Shown in pieces: positions 13,770-14,617 of a DNA stretch of 14,617 nt. The notes under the pieces were generated by a model. It did no database searches. It was not told the origin of the DNA and worked only from the letters and a program-made list of their open reading frames with translations. The translations under genes and the position numbers were made by a program. How positions within the stretch are numbered: the first letter of the stretch is position 1; each line of letters begins with the position of its first letter. Source of the stretch: a bacterium (GTDB lineage: Bacteria > Verrucomicrobiota > Kiritimatiellia > UBA8416); the NCBI GenBank assembly GCA_020048935.1, contig JAIFLS010000182.1, forward strand, positions 1-14,617. Direction: 5' to 3'.

Positions 13770-13829
13770 GCCAACGCAGGCATGAGCGTTCCGGGAGACG
13801 AGCCCGGATATGCTCCACAGCCTTGCGCT
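13770..13829 (-). other. attC-like complex hairpin, site C
   Basis: Directly after the stop of the 14603-13830 gene, the minus strand reads AGCGCAAGGC, then a bulged stem (AGGC/GCCT, GAGC/GCTC, CCGGG/CCCGG around CTCGTCT), then GTTGGC at 13775-13770. The extra bases are mainly in the first arm, as at site B, and the GTT end faces the next gene unit. The left end box is poor (GCGCAAG, no clear AAC), so this is the weakest of the three sites. The sequence after its cut point, TTGGCCACGAGAAT, matches 12 of 14 bases at the right window edge, TTGGGCACAAGAAT. Confidence 0.3.
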
Positions 13830-14603
13830 TCATCTATTTCCAAGAATCCGTTGCTTCTGGTCTTTCGTGAGTTGGTCTGTCTCCTTGTGGTTCTCCTTGA
13901 AGGTATACCAGACCCACTTCGGAAATCGAGGATCGTCAGCATTCGCCAGCACCATCTGCCTTCCGTCATATCTGTACAACTCATATACCCAAAAGTTGTG
14001 GTCGCGGCCATCCTTGGTCTTTTCGTCGCCGTTTCCGATCAGATCGTTGCAGATGAAGTAACAAGGGCCGCCGTTGCTAAACCTGACGATATCCTCTGGC
14101 CCGAAGTCAAAGCTGTGCCAGTTGACGGGAACATACCGCATCTCGGACGAAAGCAGAAACGTTGTCGTCGACCCTTCTCCCGCCAAGCCGCAACCACCTG
14201 ACCAGATGTTCACGAGGAAATCTGCTTTGCCGTCCCCATTGAGGTCTGCACACTGGACGCGGTAGATGTAACTCGACATTTCATTCGTGGCCAAGCCGGA
14301 TATGGGCGTCCCCTTGGCGTCCAAAACGGAAATCCACCAATAGCAATCGTTCGTCGAGATGATCCGCTCCGCCCTTACAATCGTACCGGTGCCATCAGGA
14401 CCTGCGGCAAAGAATAGAATGCTCGGATAATTGGTTATATCATCGCTCTTGTATTCACACCTGATGAGGGGGCAGTCGCTCAACTCAACAGACTGGGGCG
14501 TCTCGGCCTTCTGAAACGGTCCGTAATCCTTTGGATACCCAAGAGCAAGACCGCCGGTCAGAAGTGCGACGGCAACAGTGAAGATCGATCGTGGTATAGT
14601 CAT
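13830..14603 (-). CDS. Exported protein with DxNxDGxxD calcium-type loop
   Basis: Not assigned to a named family. The 257-residue precursor has a signal peptide (about 1-22, MTIPRSIFTVAVALLTGGLALG). DLNGDGKADFLV (120-131) matches the calcium loop found in FG-GAP/VCBS repeats and dockerin-like EF hands, with Asp120, Asn122, Asp124 and Asp128 as expected ligands; only one clear copy is present. Cys at 44, 49, 87, 118, 138, 181 and 185 could form disulfides in the periplasm or outside the cell. The ATG at 14603 opens directly into the signal peptide; the ribosome site is weak. It begins 14 bases after TTGGGC at the window edge and ends one base before site C, so it fits one gene cassette of about 840 bases. 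Confidence 0.75.
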   Translation of the reverse strand: MTIPRSIFTVAVALLTGGLALGYPKDYGPFQKAETPQSVELSDCPLIRCEYKSDDITNYPSILFFAAGPDGTGTIVRAERIISTNDCYWWISVLDAKGTPISGLATNEMSSYIYRVQCADLNGDGKADFLVNIWSGGCGLAGEGSTTTFLLSSEMRYVPVNWHSFDFGPEDIVRFSNGGPCYFICNDLIGNGDEKTKDGRDHNFWVYELYRYDGRQMVLANADDPRFPKWVWYTFKENHKETDQLTKDQKQRILGNR

Positions 14604-14611
14604 ATTCTTGT

Positions 14612-14617
14612 GCCCAA
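14612..14617 (-). other. Possible cassette junction at the window edge
   Basis: On the minus strand the last six bases read TTGGGC. That is exactly the TTRRRY half left on a gene cassette after cleavage of the attC consensus G^TTRRRY. The preceding base is outside the window; a G there (C on plus) would complete a canonical site. Only six bases support this, so it gains weight from sites B and C alone. Confidence 0.3.

Noticed and set aside
13411..13785. Plus-strand frame spanning the 33-base repeats
   Set aside because: It is the antisense of the toxin gene; the broken toxin is the coding strand by family similarity.
1..14617. tRNA, rRNA or transposase genes
   Set aside because: No cloverleaf-like segment, ribosomal RNA motif or transposase/integrase protein signature was found on reading both strands.

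Overview
The first 8.7 kb is GC-rich bacterial chromosome with tightly packed housekeeping genes. The remaining 6 kb is visibly less GC-rich and carries small accessory genes. The organism is not identified by any marker here. Linked agmatine deiminase/N-carbamoylputrescine amidase genes, a gspE-gspF pair and a zinc-finger protein with a long Arg/Gly/Asp/Pro-rich tail would fit a Verrucomicrobiota/Kiritimatiellota-type (PVC) genome, but that is a weak inference.

Layout. Positions 1-1649 (minus) hold the agmatine-to-putrescine pair: N-carbamoylputrescine amidase, overlapping by 4 bases the start of agmatine deiminase, which runs off the left edge. A REPIN-like double hairpin (1787-1859) lies before argS (1936-3666, plus). 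An uncharacterised zinc-finger/low-complexity protein follows (3761-5251, plus). Converging on it from the minus strand are gspE (8685-6985), gspF (6957-5713) and, directly after gspF, a decayed fragment of an AI-2E family membrane protein. Terminator-like hairpins separate the two directions.

From 8874 to 12491 (plus) come an anchored SRPBCC-like protein, the mechanosensitive channel MscL closely followed by a DUF481-like exported beta-barrel-type protein, a four-helix membrane protein and an exported Cys-containing protein with a duplicated HGPT...EW motif. The first three have an envelope/stress flavour, but no pathway links them all.

From 12559 to the right edge, three units lie head to tail on the minus strand: an exported protein with a DxNxDGxxD calcium-type loop, a HigB/HigA (NadS-type) toxin-antitoxin pair, and a small anchored protein. 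Each unit ends just before a 60-75 base imperfect hairpin closed by GTTGGC/GCC(G)AAC-type ends, and the two single genes start 14-15 bases after such an end. I read this as a probable integron-like gene-cassette array with non-canonical attC sites; no integrase is in the window. Inside the toxin-antitoxin unit both genes carry an exact 33-base tandem duplication, and the toxin also has an apparent extra TA dinucleotide. The toxin is therefore broken, and the antitoxin carries a doubled DNA-recognition helix.
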